This document shows, one piece after another, positions 1-8,821 of a stretch of DNA of 64,000 nt. The position numbers and the translations under genes are program-made. Origin of the DNA: Opitutaceae bacterium (lineage in GTDB: Bacteria; Verrucomicrobiota; Verrucomicrobiia; Opitutales; Opitutaceae); contig JAIXQE010000069.1 in assembly GCA_027485815.1 (NCBI GenBank), positions 57,963 through 121,962 of the forward strand, given 5' to 3'. Every line of letters starts with the position of its first letter. Position 1 is the first letter of the stretch. The notes under the pieces were generated by a model. The model worked only from the letters and a program-made list of their open reading frames with translations, had not been told where the DNA came from and searched no databases.

Positions 1-390
1 GCGGAACGCCTCGCGGTGGAACAGGGCTGGTACGAGGGCGATCCCGCCGGGAAGCTGGGCGCGATCGGCTCGGAACTCTTCCGCGCCCGCCGCCTCGTGG
101 TCGACACGGGGCTCCACACCCTGGGTTGGTCGCGCGAACGGGCGATCGCCTACGGTATCAGCGCGTCCGAGGTCGAGCGCTACATCACCAACCCGGGCCA
201 GGCCTGCTCGTACATGATTGGCATGCTGCGGATCCTGGAAATGCGGGAGCGCGCCCGCGCCGCCCTCGGCCCGCGCTTCTCGCTCCCCGATTTCCACGAC
301 ATCGTCCTGACGACGGGCTCCGTGCCGCTGGCGGTGCTGGAGCGCGTGGTGGCGGATTGGACCGCGGCGCAGTTGAGGCCCGCGCCCTGA
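1..390 (+). CDS. DUF885 family protein, C-terminal part (5' end outside window)
   Basis: The reading frame is open from the first base of the window and ends at TGA 388-390, so only the last 129 residues are present. The visible part matches what I know of the DUF885 C-terminus: a GLH..GWSRE helix, then EVERYI, PGQACSY, the LEMRERAR helix, FHD and a final VPLAVLE helix. DUF885 proteins are zincin-like or peptidase-like, often secreted, and of uncertain substrate. The signal peptide and any HEXXH-type motif would lie upstream of the window. The gene runs towards the TonB receptor on the other strand, with only 10 bases between the two stop codons. Confidence 0.8.
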   Translation, partial: AERLAVEQGWYEGDPAGKLGAIGSELFRARRLVVDTGLHTLGWSRERAIAYGISASEVERYITNPGQACSYMIGMLRILEMRERARAALGPRFSLPDFHDIVLTTGSVPLAVLERVVADWTAAQLRPAP

Positions 391-400
391 GGCGCCCGGC

Positions 401-3364
401 TCAGAACCGGCCGTTGATGCCGAAGGTCAGCGTCGTGCCCGGATAGTTGTAGTATTCCATATTGTCGCGCACTCCGCGGTAGCGGCGCTGCGGCACGTTG
501 GTCAGGTTGTCGATGTCGACGGTGACGTTCAGCGTCGGACGCAGCTGGTAGGCGAGACCGAGGTTCACCAGCGTGCGTTCCATCCGGTAGAGGTTCCGGG
601 CGGCGGAGGCGGCGCTGTAGGCCTGCAGGTGCTCGCCCCCGTAGTTGACCAGCAGCCGCGTGCTGAAGCCGCGGTAGCGCCAGCTGAGGCTGGCGTTGGC
701 GGTGCGAGGCACGAATCCGGCGACCTGCCCCGTCCCGCGCCGCGCCGTCCCGCCGTAGTTGCCGTGGGTATCCAGCAGCGTGTAGTTGATCATCCCGCTC
801 AGGCCCTTCAGCGCCCCGGGCAGGAAGGTGAACTGCTGCTGGTAGCTGAACTCCCAGCCCTGCACGATCGCGGTGCCCGCATTGGCCGAGCTCAAAATCG
901 TCCAGCCGGCATACTCGCCGTTGTAGCCGTTGTCCGCGCCGGTGCCAATCGTGCCCGAATCGATGCCGCTGACGATGTAGTCGCGGATCTCCTTGTGGAA
1001 CCAGCCCACGGTGAGGTTACCCACCGGTTCAAAGTAATACTCCAGCGTCGCGTCCCAGTTCTTCGCGGTCTGGGGGAGGAGCGCGGGATTGTTGATCGTG
1101 ATCGAACGCTGGTTCTCGTTGGGCGTCTCGGCGGGGGACAGGTTGCCGAAGGCGGGCCGCCCGAAGCTCGAGGACCAGCTGAGGCGCGTCTTCAGGTTGG
1201 CGCTCCAGTCGTGCCACGCGTGGATGCTGGGGAACGCCTTCGTGTAGTCGCCCGTGATCTGGCGGCGGTTGTTGGCGTAGTCGCGCTGGGCGGAGCCGGC
1301 GGGGTCCGCGGTCTGCTGCGCGGCGGTGCTGAGGACGCGCGCGCGCACCCAGCCGTCCGCCTCGTTCTCGGTCTTCTCCCAGCGCACACCGCCGAGGAAG
1401 CCGGTGCGGCCGGCCCAGCCCTCGCGCCCGAGCTTGCCCTGCGTCATCACGTAGGGGGCGGTGACCGTCTCCACGACGTCGCGGTAGCTGGTGTAGGCGG
1501 TGGTGTTGCGGAAATAGAGGTCCTCGCGCCAGAGCGACGGATCGGCGACCTCGCGCGAACGCATGAACCAGGAGGCCTCCCACTGCGGGATCGCCCGGCC
1601 GGTCATCCGCCGGTCCATCGTCAGCAGGTTGGGATCGTGGGGGAGCGGACCGGCGCCGGTGTAGCTCCAGCGGCGGGAGGCGCTGCGGACGCCGACGTGC
1701 TGCTCGCGCCAGTGCACGCCCGCCTTGGCGAACACGGGAGCCGCGAGCGGCAGCGTGTAGCGCGCATCCACCCGGGCCTCGGCGACTTCGTGGATCTGGC
1801 GGTCATTCTGGTTCGAGAGACCGTTCGCAGTCGGCCGGTAGTTCGCGGGGTTTGTGAAATCCAGCCCGCCATTGGCGAGGAACTGCGGGTAGAGGTCCGA
1901 GCGGGTGCGGTCGATGATCCAGCCCGTGCCGCTGATCCGGTTGGTGAGCACCGCCCCCTCGCCGTTGCCGATGTTGATGTGGGTCTGCGTGTAGCGGGCA
2001 TTCGCCTCCAGCAGGAGCCGGCCCTGCTCGTGCTCCACGCCGAGGTCCAGGCGCCGGAGCCGGTTGAAGAAGTTGTTCGGCCCCGTCATGGTGACGTCGA
2101 TGACGGAGGAGGCCACCGGCCGCACGGTCGTGACCCGGGACGTGTAACCCGGGACGATGCTGGTGGTGGCGCTCGGCACGGTGTCCTGCGCCTGGCCGTT
2201 GGTGAAGGCGCGGACCGCGTACTGGCGCCGGTAAACCTCCGAGTGGTCGATGTACGTGGTGAGGAAGGAGAGCTTCGTCGTGGGTGTGAGGCGGTAGTCC
2301 GCCTTCAGGGTCACGTTCTTCTGCCGGCGGTGGTTGTACAGGTCGTCCCACCGGTAGTCCCACAGGAAGGCCGGCTGGGAGAGGGTGTTCTGGTAGTCGC
2401 GCGTGGTGAAGAAGGAGCCGATCGCAGTCTCGCTGTTGAAGAGGGTAAGCGAAACGCCGAGGTTCCGGCTGCCACCCAGGACATCGAAGACCTCCTGGTA
2501 ACCGAGGGTGAAGAGGCCGTGGAGGCGACGATCCTCCCGGATGGGGATCTGCTGGGTGAAGGACGGGGCGAGGCGGCCCGTCAGGGTGTAGGTGATCCGG
2601 CGCTTTTCGCGCATCGACAGCGGCGAGCGGCTCTTGAAGTTGATCGTGCCGCCGAGGGAGTCCGCGCCCTTGTCCGGGGTGTGCCCCTTGACCAGCTCCA
2701 CCTGCTCGAACATCGCGCCGGTGATGTTGTTGACGAAGATCGAGCGTCCCATCCCCCCCTGTCCCGTCATCAGGCCGCCGTCCATCGTCACGCTGTTCAG
2801 CCCCGGCCCCATCCCGCGGACGTTGAAGCCCGACAGGTTGCCGCCGGCATCGAGCTCCCCGTAGATGCCGGGCAGGCGGATCGCGACCTCCCCGGCATTC
2901 AGGTTGGGCAGATTCCCGAACGAATCCGTGGCCGCGATGTTCTTCAGGTTCTCCGAGTTGCGGTAGGCGGTGATCGCGGCGGCATCCCCCTCCCGCTCGC
3001 CGACCACCTTGAACTGCTCCAGCTTGTAGATGCCGGTCGTGAGGTCGAAGTCCTGCGACACCCGCTGGCCCGCCGCGACGGTCACCGGGCGCCGGACGGC
3101 ATCGAGTCCGATGTACGCCACGACCAGCTCGTGACTGCCCGCCGGCACCCCGGACAGGACGTAACGACCAGTGTCGTCGGTGAGCGCGGACAGCCCGAGC
3201 GGGACGATCTCCACGCGGGCGCCGGGGAGCAGATTGCGGGTGGCGGCGTTGCTGACGGTGCCGGTGACGCTGCCGGGTTCCGCCGCCATCACGGGCAGGG
3301 CGAACAGCAGGGCAACGAGAACAAGGCGATGGAATCTTGAGGCGGGACGGGCCGGGGTAGTCAT
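401..3364 (-). CDS. TonB-dependent receptor with carboxypeptidase-regulatory-like N-terminal domain
   Basis: This is a 987-residue outer-membrane receptor. I start it at ATG 3364 because a normal signal peptide follows at once (hydrophobic core LVLVALLFALPVMAA); longer in-frame starts add an Arg-rich stretch that looks non-coding. Residues about 28-110 form a carboxypeptidase-regulatory-like Ig domain (GSVTGTV...LLPGARVEI...GRYVLSGVPAG). The plug follows (AATDSFGNLPNL, LPGIYGELD, GFNVRGMGPGLNSVTMDG, VELVKGHTPD). The C-terminus is a long beta barrel ending in Phe (TLTFGINGRF). No SusD-like partner is adjacent. The ligand is unknown. Such receptors are expanded in Verrucomicrobia and typically import oligosaccharides, siderophores or other large nutrients. 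It is divergent from a second receptor with 196 bases between them. Confidence 0.9.
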   Translation of the reverse strand: MTTPARPASRFHRLVLVALLFALPVMAAEPGSVTGTVSNAATRNLLPGARVEIVPLGLSALTDDTGRYVLSGVPAGSHELVVAYIGLDAVRRPVTVAAGQRVSQDFDLTTGIYKLEQFKVVGEREGDAAAITAYRNSENLKNIAATDSFGNLPNLNAGEVAIRLPGIYGELDAGGNLSGFNVRGMGPGLNSVTMDGGLMTGQGGMGRSIFVNNITGAMFEQVELVKGHTPDKGADSLGGTINFKSRSPLSMREKRRITYTLTGRLAPSFTQQIPIREDRRLHGLFTLGYQEVFDVLGGSRNLGVSLTLFNSETAIGSFFTTRDYQNTLSQPAFLWDYRWDDLYNHRRQKNVTLKADYRLTPTTKLSFLTTYIDHSEVYRRQYAVRAFTNGQAQDTVPSATTSIVPGYTSRVTTVRPVASSVIDVTMTGPNNFFNRLRRLDLGVEHEQGRLLLEANARYTQTHINIGNGEGAVLTNRISGTGWIIDRTRSDLYPQFLANGGLDFTNPANYRPTANGLSNQNDRQIHEVAEARVDARYTLPLAAPVFAKAGVHWREQHVGVRSASRRWSYTGAGPLPHDPNLLTMDRRMTGRAIPQWEASWFMRSREVADPSLWREDLYFRNTTAYTSYRDVVETVTAPYVMTQGKLGREGWAGRTGFLGGVRWEKTENEADGWVRARVLSTAAQQTADPAGSAQRDYANNRRQITGDYTKAFPSIHAWHDWSANLKTRLSWSSSFGRPAFGNLSPAETPNENQRSITINNPALLPQTAKNWDATLEYYFEPVGNLTVGWFHKEIRDYIVSGIDSGTIGTGADNGYNGEYAGWTILSSANAGTAIVQGWEFSYQQQFTFLPGALKGLSGMINYTLLDTHGNYGGTARRGTGQVAGFVPRTANASLSWRYRGFSTRLLVNYGGEHLQAYSAASAARNLYRMERTLVNLGLAYQLRPTLNVTVDIDNLTNVPQRRYRGVRDNMEYYNYPGTTLTFGINGRF

Positions 3365-3560
3365 GAGGTTGGGGCGAAGCGGCGACACGGGGGGATAGCC
3401 CGCGCGACGCTTGCGACGCCCGCGAAGAGAACGAGGACCAATGACGGGAACAAGGCGATTTCCTCCCGCCGGCGTGCGGGCCCGGTTCGCCCTCGGGCGT
3501 CCGCGACCTTGACCGCGGCGGAACCGTCGGGTCACCTCCTTCGCAGCACCCTAACCCCTG
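3365..3560. promoter_or_regulatory. Divergent intergenic region between two TonB-dependent receptors
   Basis: These 196 bases separate the start codons of two divergently transcribed receptors, so they must carry both promoters. I see no convincing -35/-10 pair. On the minus strand a perfect purine-rich SD-like run lies around 3532-3541 but has no useful ATG behind it. A GGGAGG run precedes a TTG at 3453, which opens a 30-codon frame whose TGA overlaps the receptor ATG; this may be chance. Confidence 0.4.
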
Positions 3561-6557
3561 ATGAACCCTGCCCTGCGTCTCCTCCTGCGTCGCGCGCTCG
3601 CGCTCCTCATCGGTTCCCTGCCCGCCGTTTTGTCGGCCCAGCCGGCCCCGGGCACGATCACCGGGCGCATCTTCAATCCCGCGACCGGAGAATACGTGCG
3701 CAACGCGAAGGTCCTCGCCCGGGAGTCCGGCGTCACCGCGGTCTCCGAAGGCGGCGGGGAATACCGGCTGTATCCCGTCGCGCCCGGCCGCGTGACGCTC
3801 GTCGTCTCCTACACCGGCTACCAGGAGGCGAGCGCCACCGTGGACGTCGCCGCCGGCGCGACCGTGACGCAGGACTTCCGCCTCACCAGCACCCTCGCCG
3901 CGCCCGGCGAGGCGCTGAAGCTGGACGCGTTCGTCGTCTCCACCGAGCGGGAGGGCGCCGCCAAGGCGATCATGGATCAGCGCAACTCGATGAACATCAC
4001 CAACACGGTGGCCTCGGACTCCTTCGGCGACAATGCCGAGGGCAACGTGGGCGAGTTCCTCAAGCACCTGCCCGGCGTCGAACTGGACCTCTTCTACGGG
4101 GAGGTGCGCACCGTCCGGCTCGGCGGGCTCGGCTCGGAATACACCTCGGTGACGATGGATGGCATCGCCCTCGCCAGCGTGGACGCGAACAACAGCGGGT
4201 CGGGGGCGGCCCGGTCGTTCACGATGGAGATGGCCTCGCTGAACTCGATGGAATCGATCGAGGTGTCCAAGACGATCAGCGCGGATGTCGACGCCAACGC
4301 GCCGGCCGGCACGATCAATCTGCGCACGAAGCGGGCATTCGACCGCGCGGGCCGGCGGGTCTCGTGGCAGGCGAACGTCACCGCCCACTCCGAGGAGATG
4401 GATTTCCGCGCCAAGCTGGGGCCGGACGAGGATCGGCCCACCCGGAAGTGGCGGCCGGGCGGGATCCTGGAGTATTCGGACGTCTTCCTGAACCGCTCGC
4501 TCGGCATTGTCCTGAACCTCAGCGAGTCCAACGTTTACCAGGAGGCGCTGATCACCTCGCAGGCGTACAACGCGACCCCCACGGCGACCGACCCGCGGCC
4601 GCTCGTGCCCACGACCCTGAACTTCCAGTGGGCGCCCCGCTTCAACAAGCGCTTCGCCACCACGCTGACCGCCGACTACCGGATCAGCCCCGAGTTCAAC
4701 GTCGGCATCGGGGTCGTCTACAATTACGCCGACCTGTGGACGCCGCAGCGGACCACGATCTTCAACGCGGGAACCCGGGTGAACGTGGTCGGGGCCGATC
4801 CGCTGCTGAGCTTCGTCTCCGCGCCGACCGGCTCTGTTCAGGTCAACCCGGTCGCGGTGTCCAAGATGGGCGAGACGCTCACGCTGCTGCCCCGCTTCGG
4901 CTACAAGCGGGGCAACCTCGAGGTGGAGGGCAAGTTCGCCTACACCGACTCGACCAGCTGGTACGATCCCCTCGGCCGCCGCCAGTCGATCCGCGACAGC
5001 AACTCGCCGACGGCGGCGAACGTCACCTTCCGCGCCGAACGCTCGTCGCCGCTGTCGACGGACTGGCGCTTCACGCAGGTCGCCGGACCGGACATCGGCA
5101 ACGGCGCGAGCTTCACGAGCCCCTCGTTTACCCTCAACGACGGCCGCTTCGGCCGCACCACCTTCTTCAGCGGCGAGGTCAACGCGATCCTCAAGACCGC
5201 GCGCATCCTGCCGGTGGTCTGGAAGTCCGGGCTCAAGTCCCGCCAGCAGTTCCAGAAGTTCGAGGACGACCAGCTGGCCAAGCGGTTCGATTACCTGCCG
5301 GGCGGCGGCAGCGGCGGCTGGGCTAACTACCGTTCCCCGTGGGAGTACGACCTCGGGATGAACGGCGGTTCGATCCAGTCCCTTTCCGGCGGCAACGTCT
5401 TCATGCCCAACCTCCGCGCGATCGCCGACCTCTACCGCGCGAATCCGGACGCGTTCCGGCAGAACTGGGGCACGAACGGCGACAATTTCTACGAATCCTA
5501 CGTCGCGCGCCGGCGCCGCTACTACGAGCGGGTGGACTCCGGCTTCCTCATGGGCACCGGAAGCCTCCGCGGGCTCACGCTGCGGGCGGGGCTGCGCTGG
5601 GAGGGCACCAGCACCGAGGCGAGCGAGGCGGACACCCGGCCTCCCGCGGAACTCCGGGCGGCGGGTTTCCCGGTGAACGCCGCCGGCCGCGCCACGACGA
5701 TCCCGGGGATCCAGTACCAGTTCCTCTCCCTGCCCCGCGTGAAGCGCACCGGCTCCTACGACAACCTCTTCCCGAGCGCCTCCGTGAAGTACGGCCTGCT
5801 GCGCAACTTGGACTTCCACTTCGGCTACAGCTCGACCATCCGACGCCCCTCCTACGTCAACCTCGCCGGCGTCTGGATCGTGAACGACACCGCGCTCACC
5901 GTCACCTCACCGAACCCGCGCCTGAAGCCGGAGACGGCGGACAACTACGCCGCGCGGCTCGCGTATTACTTCGAGCCGGTGGGCCAGCTGGCCGTCACGC
6001 TCACCGAACGAAAGGTGCGCAACCTGTTCATCACCGACCGCCTCACCGCGCAGGAGTTCGGCTACACGGGCGACGACGAACTGCTCGGCTACGAGTTCAT
6101 CACCACCGACAACGGGCCGGGCACCATCCGGATGCGCAGCATGGAGTGGGAGTACAACCAGAGCCTCTCGTTCCTCGGCGCGCTCTTCCGCCGTCTCTCC
6201 GTGCGGGCGAGCTACACCCGGCTTTACGCGGAAGTGGCGCGCACGAACCTCACCCCCCACCTGGCGAGCGGCGGGATCAACTACACCTACAACCGGCTCA
6301 ACCTTTACACGAACTGGAACTGGACCGACGACGTGAACACGAACCTCGCCGGCACGACCTTCCGCCGGCACCGCACGAACGTGGACGCGGGGGCCGGTTG
6401 GCGCCTGAGCCCCGCCTACAGCCTCTCGGTCAGCGTGCGCAACCTCACCGACACGCCGTACATCAACCTGCAGCGGTTCGCCGGCGGGCTGACGGCGCTC
6501 ACGCGAAACGAGACCGTAGGCCAGAGCTGGACGTTCGCGCTGAAGGGCACTTATTGA
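3561..6557 (+). CDS. TonB-dependent receptor
   Basis: This is a 998-residue outer-membrane receptor starting at ATG 3561, with a clear signal peptide (LRLLLRRALALLIGSLPAVLSA, cleaved before QPAPG). Residues about 25-105 form a carboxypeptidase-regulatory-like domain (GTITGRIFNPATGEYV...GEYRLYPVAPG). The plug contains NTVASDSFGDN, FLKHLPGVELD, VRLGGLGSEYTSVTMDG and ANAPAGTINL. The rest is a beta barrel with a typical last strand (SWTFALKGTY). It belongs to the same general type as the receptor on the other side of the shared promoter region but is clearly different in sequence, so this is not a recent duplication. The FAD oxidoreductase starts 16 bases downstream and is probably co-transcribed. 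The substrate cannot be read from the sequence. Confidence 0.92.
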   Translation: MNPALRLLLRRALALLIGSLPAVLSAQPAPGTITGRIFNPATGEYVRNAKVLARESGVTAVSEGGGEYRLYPVAPGRVTLVVSYTGYQEASATVDVAAGATVTQDFRLTSTLAAPGEALKLDAFVVSTEREGAAKAIMDQRNSMNITNTVASDSFGDNAEGNVGEFLKHLPGVELDLFYGEVRTVRLGGLGSEYTSVTMDGIALASVDANNSGSGAARSFTMEMASLNSMESIEVSKTISADVDANAPAGTINLRTKRAFDRAGRRVSWQANVTAHSEEMDFRAKLGPDEDRPTRKWRPGGILEYSDVFLNRSLGIVLNLSESNVYQEALITSQAYNATPTATDPRPLVPTTLNFQWAPRFNKRFATTLTADYRISPEFNVGIGVVYNYADLWTPQRTTIFNAGTRVNVVGADPLLSFVSAPTGSVQVNPVAVSKMGETLTLLPRFGYKRGNLEVEGKFAYTDSTSWYDPLGRRQSIRDSNSPTAANVTFRAERSSPLSTDWRFTQVAGPDIGNGASFTSPSFTLNDGRFGRTTFFSGEVNAILKTARILPVVWKSGLKSRQQFQKFEDDQLAKRFDYLPGGGSGGWANYRSPWEYDLGMNGGSIQSLSGGNVFMPNLRAIADLYRANPDAFRQNWGTNGDNFYESYVARRRRYYERVDSGFLMGTGSLRGLTLRAGLRWEGTSTEASEADTRPPAELRAAGFPVNAAGRATTIPGIQYQFLSLPRVKRTGSYDNLFPSASVKYGLLRNLDFHFGYSSTIRRPSYVNLAGVWIVNDTALTVTSPNPRLKPETADNYAARLAYYFEPVGQLAVTLTERKVRNLFITDRLTAQEFGYTGDDELLGYEFITTDNGPGTIRMRSMEWEYNQSLSFLGALFRRLSVRASYTRLYAEVARTNLTPHLASGGINYTYNRLNLYTNWNWTDDVNTNLAGTTFRRHRTNVDAGAGWRLSPAYSLSVSVRNLTDTPYINLQRFAGGLTALTRNETVGQSWTFALKGTY

Positions 6558-6573
6558 GCGATCCCCTCCCCCG

Positions 6574-8307
6574 ATGCATCGCCGCCGCTTCCTCCGCCAC
6601 TCCGCCGCCGCCCTGCCCGCCGCCCTCCTCGTCCCGTCCGCGCTGCGGGCGGGCGGGGCCCCCAGCGGCCCCGTCATCCTCAGCGGGGTGGCGGCCCGGA
6701 CCGCGCCGGCTGCCAAGGAGCTCCGGGCGGACGTGGTGGTGATTGGCGGCGGGCTCGGCGGGTGCGCGGCGGCCCTGGCGGCGGCGCGCCGCGGCCAGCG
6801 GGTGATCCTCACGGAGGAGACGGACTGGATCGGCGGCCAATTGACCGCGCAGGCGGTGCCCCCGGATGAGAACGCCCAGATCGAGACCGGGGGCGCGACC
6901 CGCTCCTACCGGGAATTACGGGAGCGCATTCGCGACCACTACCGCCGCAATTTCCCGCTCACCCCCGCCGCGCGCGCGAATGCCCGCCTGAACCCGGGCA
7001 ACGGCAGCGTTTCGCGGCTCTGCCACGAACCCCGCGCCGCCCTCGCGGCCCTGCAGGAGTTGCTCGCGCCCCATGTCGCCGGCGGCCGGGTCGAGATCCT
7101 GCTCTTTCATGTCCCCATCGCCGCGCAGGTGAGCGGGGACCGCGTGGAGGCCGTGACCGTCCGGAGCCTCGAGCTCGGGCACGAGACCGTCCTGCGCGCT
7201 CCCTACTTCATCGACGCGACCGAACTGGGTGACCTGCTGCCGCTCACCGGCACGGAGTTCGTCACCGGGGCCGAGTCGAGGCGGGAGACCGGCGAGCCCC
7301 GCGCCAAGGACCAGGCGGAGCCTGATAACCACCAGTCGTTCACCTGCTGCTTTGCGATGGATTACGTCGCGGGGGAGGATCACGTGATCGCGCGGCCGCG
7401 CGACTACGCCTTCTGGCGCGACCACGTCCCGGCGCTCCGCCCGCCTTGGTCGGGCAAGCTGCTCAGCCTGTTCTACTCGTCCCCACGGACGCTCCAGCCC
7501 TTCAACATGGGCTTCGACCCGGAAAAGGGCACGGGGCTGTTCAAGTACCGGCGCATCATCGACCGCTCGCAGTTCGCGCCGGGAACCTACCGCGGGGACA
7601 TCACCCTCGTGAACTGGCCCCAGAACGACTACATGCTGGGCAATCTGGCGGGCGTTTCCCCCGCGGAGGCGGCACGCCACACGGAAGGGGGCAAGCAGCT
7701 GAGCCTCTCGTGGCTTTACTGGCTGCAGACCGAGTGTCCGCGACCGGATGGCGGCACCGGTTGGAAGGGGCTCCGGCTCCGTCCCGACATCGTCGGCACG
7801 GCGGATGGGCTAGCCAAGTACCCCTACATCCGCGAGAGCCGCCGGATCCGCGCCGAATTCACGGTCACCGAGCTGCACGTCGGCACGGAGGCCCGCCAGC
7901 GTGAGACCGGCGCCAAGACGCCGGCCGAGACGAGCGCCACCCCGTTTCCGGACAGCGTGGGGATCGGGAGCTACAACATCGACCTCCACCCGAGCAGCGG
8001 CGGCGACAACTACATCGATTTCCCCGCCCTGCCCTTCCAGATCCCGCTCGGTTGCCTGTTACCGGTGCGGATGGAGAATCTCCTCGCGGCGAACAAGAAC
8101 ATTGGCACGACGCATCTGACGAACGGCTGCTACCGCCTGCATCCAGTCGAATGGAATATCGGCGAGGCCGCCGGGGAGCTGGCGGCCTTCTGCCTGGCGG
8201 GGCGGCATGCGCCGCGGGGCGTCCGCCGGGCGCCCGCGCTGCTGGCGGCGTTCCAGGCGAAGCTGGTCGAGGCCGGGATGCCGTTGGCGTGGGAGCGCCG
8301 GCCCTAA
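6574..8307 (+). CDS. FAD-dependent oxidoreductase of the FAD_oxidored / xanthan-lyase-associated type
   Basis: This 577-residue protein starts with a Tat-like signal (RRRFLRHS followed by an Ala-rich hydrophobic stretch, residues 3-26). A Rossmann dinucleotide motif GGGLGG lies at residues 58-63, followed by the ADP-binding helix and an acidic TEET turn. Downstream are DWIGGQLTAQ, PDEN, a central region with Trp/Tyr-rich stretches (LVNWPQNDYMLGN) and a C-terminal second FAD-contact region (NIGTTHLTNGCYRLHPVEWNIGEAAG). This is the pattern of the FAD_oxidored family often found beside TonB receptors and polysaccharide genes in Verrucomicrobia and Planctomycetes. The exact reaction is unknown. 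It is exported or periplasmic if the signal works. It sits 16 bases behind the receptor gene and ends 31 bases from ndk, which is on the opposite strand. Confidence 0.88.
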   Translation: MHRRRFLRHSAAALPAALLVPSALRAGGAPSGPVILSGVAARTAPAAKELRADVVVIGGGLGGCAAALAAARRGQRVILTEETDWIGGQLTAQAVPPDENAQIETGGATRSYRELRERIRDHYRRNFPLTPAARANARLNPGNGSVSRLCHEPRAALAALQELLAPHVAGGRVEILLFHVPIAAQVSGDRVEAVTVRSLELGHETVLRAPYFIDATELGDLLPLTGTEFVTGAESRRETGEPRAKDQAEPDNHQSFTCCFAMDYVAGEDHVIARPRDYAFWRDHVPALRPPWSGKLLSLFYSSPRTLQPFNMGFDPEKGTGLFKYRRIIDRSQFAPGTYRGDITLVNWPQNDYMLGNLAGVSPAEAARHTEGGKQLSLSWLYWLQTECPRPDGGTGWKGLRLRPDIVGTADGLAKYPYIRESRRIRAEFTVTELHVGTEARQRETGAKTPAETSATPFPDSVGIGSYNIDLHPSSGGDNYIDFPALPFQIPLGCLLPVRMENLLAANKNIGTTHLTNGCYRLHPVEWNIGEAAGELAAFCLAGRHAPRGVRRAPALLAAFQAKLVEAGMPLAWERRP

Positions 8308-8338
8308 ACCCGGCGCCGCGCGGGCAACGCCGGCCGGA

Positions 8339-8755
8339 TCAGGCGAACAGTTCCTCGGGACGGAAGAAGCGCGCGAGCTCGGCCCGCGCGTTTTCCACGC
8401 TGTCCGACGCGTGCACGACGTTGACCATCATGTCGGTGCCGAAGTCCCCGCGGATCGTGCCCTTGGCGGCCTTGCGCGAATCCGTCGGGCCGAGGAGGTC
8501 CCGCACGCGCTGGACCACGTTCTCCCCCTGCAGGGCGACCATCACCACGGGCCGGCGGCTCATGAAGGCCTCGATCTCCGGATAGAAGGGCTTGGATGCC
8601 ACGTGGGCGTAATGCTCCCGGAGCAGCGCGGGCGACAACCGGCCCATCTTGCACGCCACGACATCGAAGCCGGCCGCCTCGAACCGGGCCACGATCGTGC
8701 CCACCAGGCGCTTCTCCATCGCGTCAGGCTTCAGGATGATGAACGTTTTCTCCAT
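8339..8755 (-). CDS. ndk: Nucleoside diphosphate kinase
   Basis: This 138-residue cytoplasmic enzyme transfers the gamma phosphate of NTPs to NDPs through a phospho-histidine. The length is typical. The start is ATG 8755 because family members begin with a short strand directly followed by ILKPDAM, seen at residues 7-13. The catalytic motif is NVVHASDS with His115, where the common form is NxxHGSDS, so one Gly is replaced by Ala. Other family signatures are the Kpn-loop region and KGTIRGDFG near residues 98-106. The gene is monocistronic in appearance: it is convergent with the FAD oxidoreductase and lies 66 bases downstream of the stop of the BtuB-like receptor gene, which is on the same strand. 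Confidence 0.95.
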   Translation of the reverse strand: MEKTFIILKPDAMEKRLVGTIVARFEAAGFDVVACKMGRLSPALLREHYAHVASKPFYPEIEAFMSRRPVVMVALQGENVVQRVRDLLGPTDSRKAAKGTIRGDFGTDMMVNVVHASDSVENARAELARFFRPEELFA

Positions 8756-8821
8756 AAAGGGCAGGATCGTTAGCGGCGGCGTCACGCGTGGGAAGCCTAG
8801 AGTTGCCCCGCGGCGCGGTGC

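Noticed and set aside
3530..3545. Sequence like the 3' end of 16S rRNA (GGTCACCTCCTT)
   Set aside because: Only about a dozen bases match and the surroundings are not rRNA. It is simply the complement of an SD-like run.
1803..5819. A 1,338-codon open frame on the minus strand across both TonB receptors
   Set aside because: It runs antisense to the second receptor and out of frame with the first. Its composition is Arg/Gly/Ala/Pro-rich with no domain pattern, as expected for shadow frames in very GC-rich DNA. The receptor frames have clear motifs.
8304..8338. CCGGCG/CGCCGG hairpin between the FAD oxidoreductase and ndk as a terminator
   Set aside because: The stem is short, the loop is long and no T tract follows on either strand, so I did not list it as a terminator.
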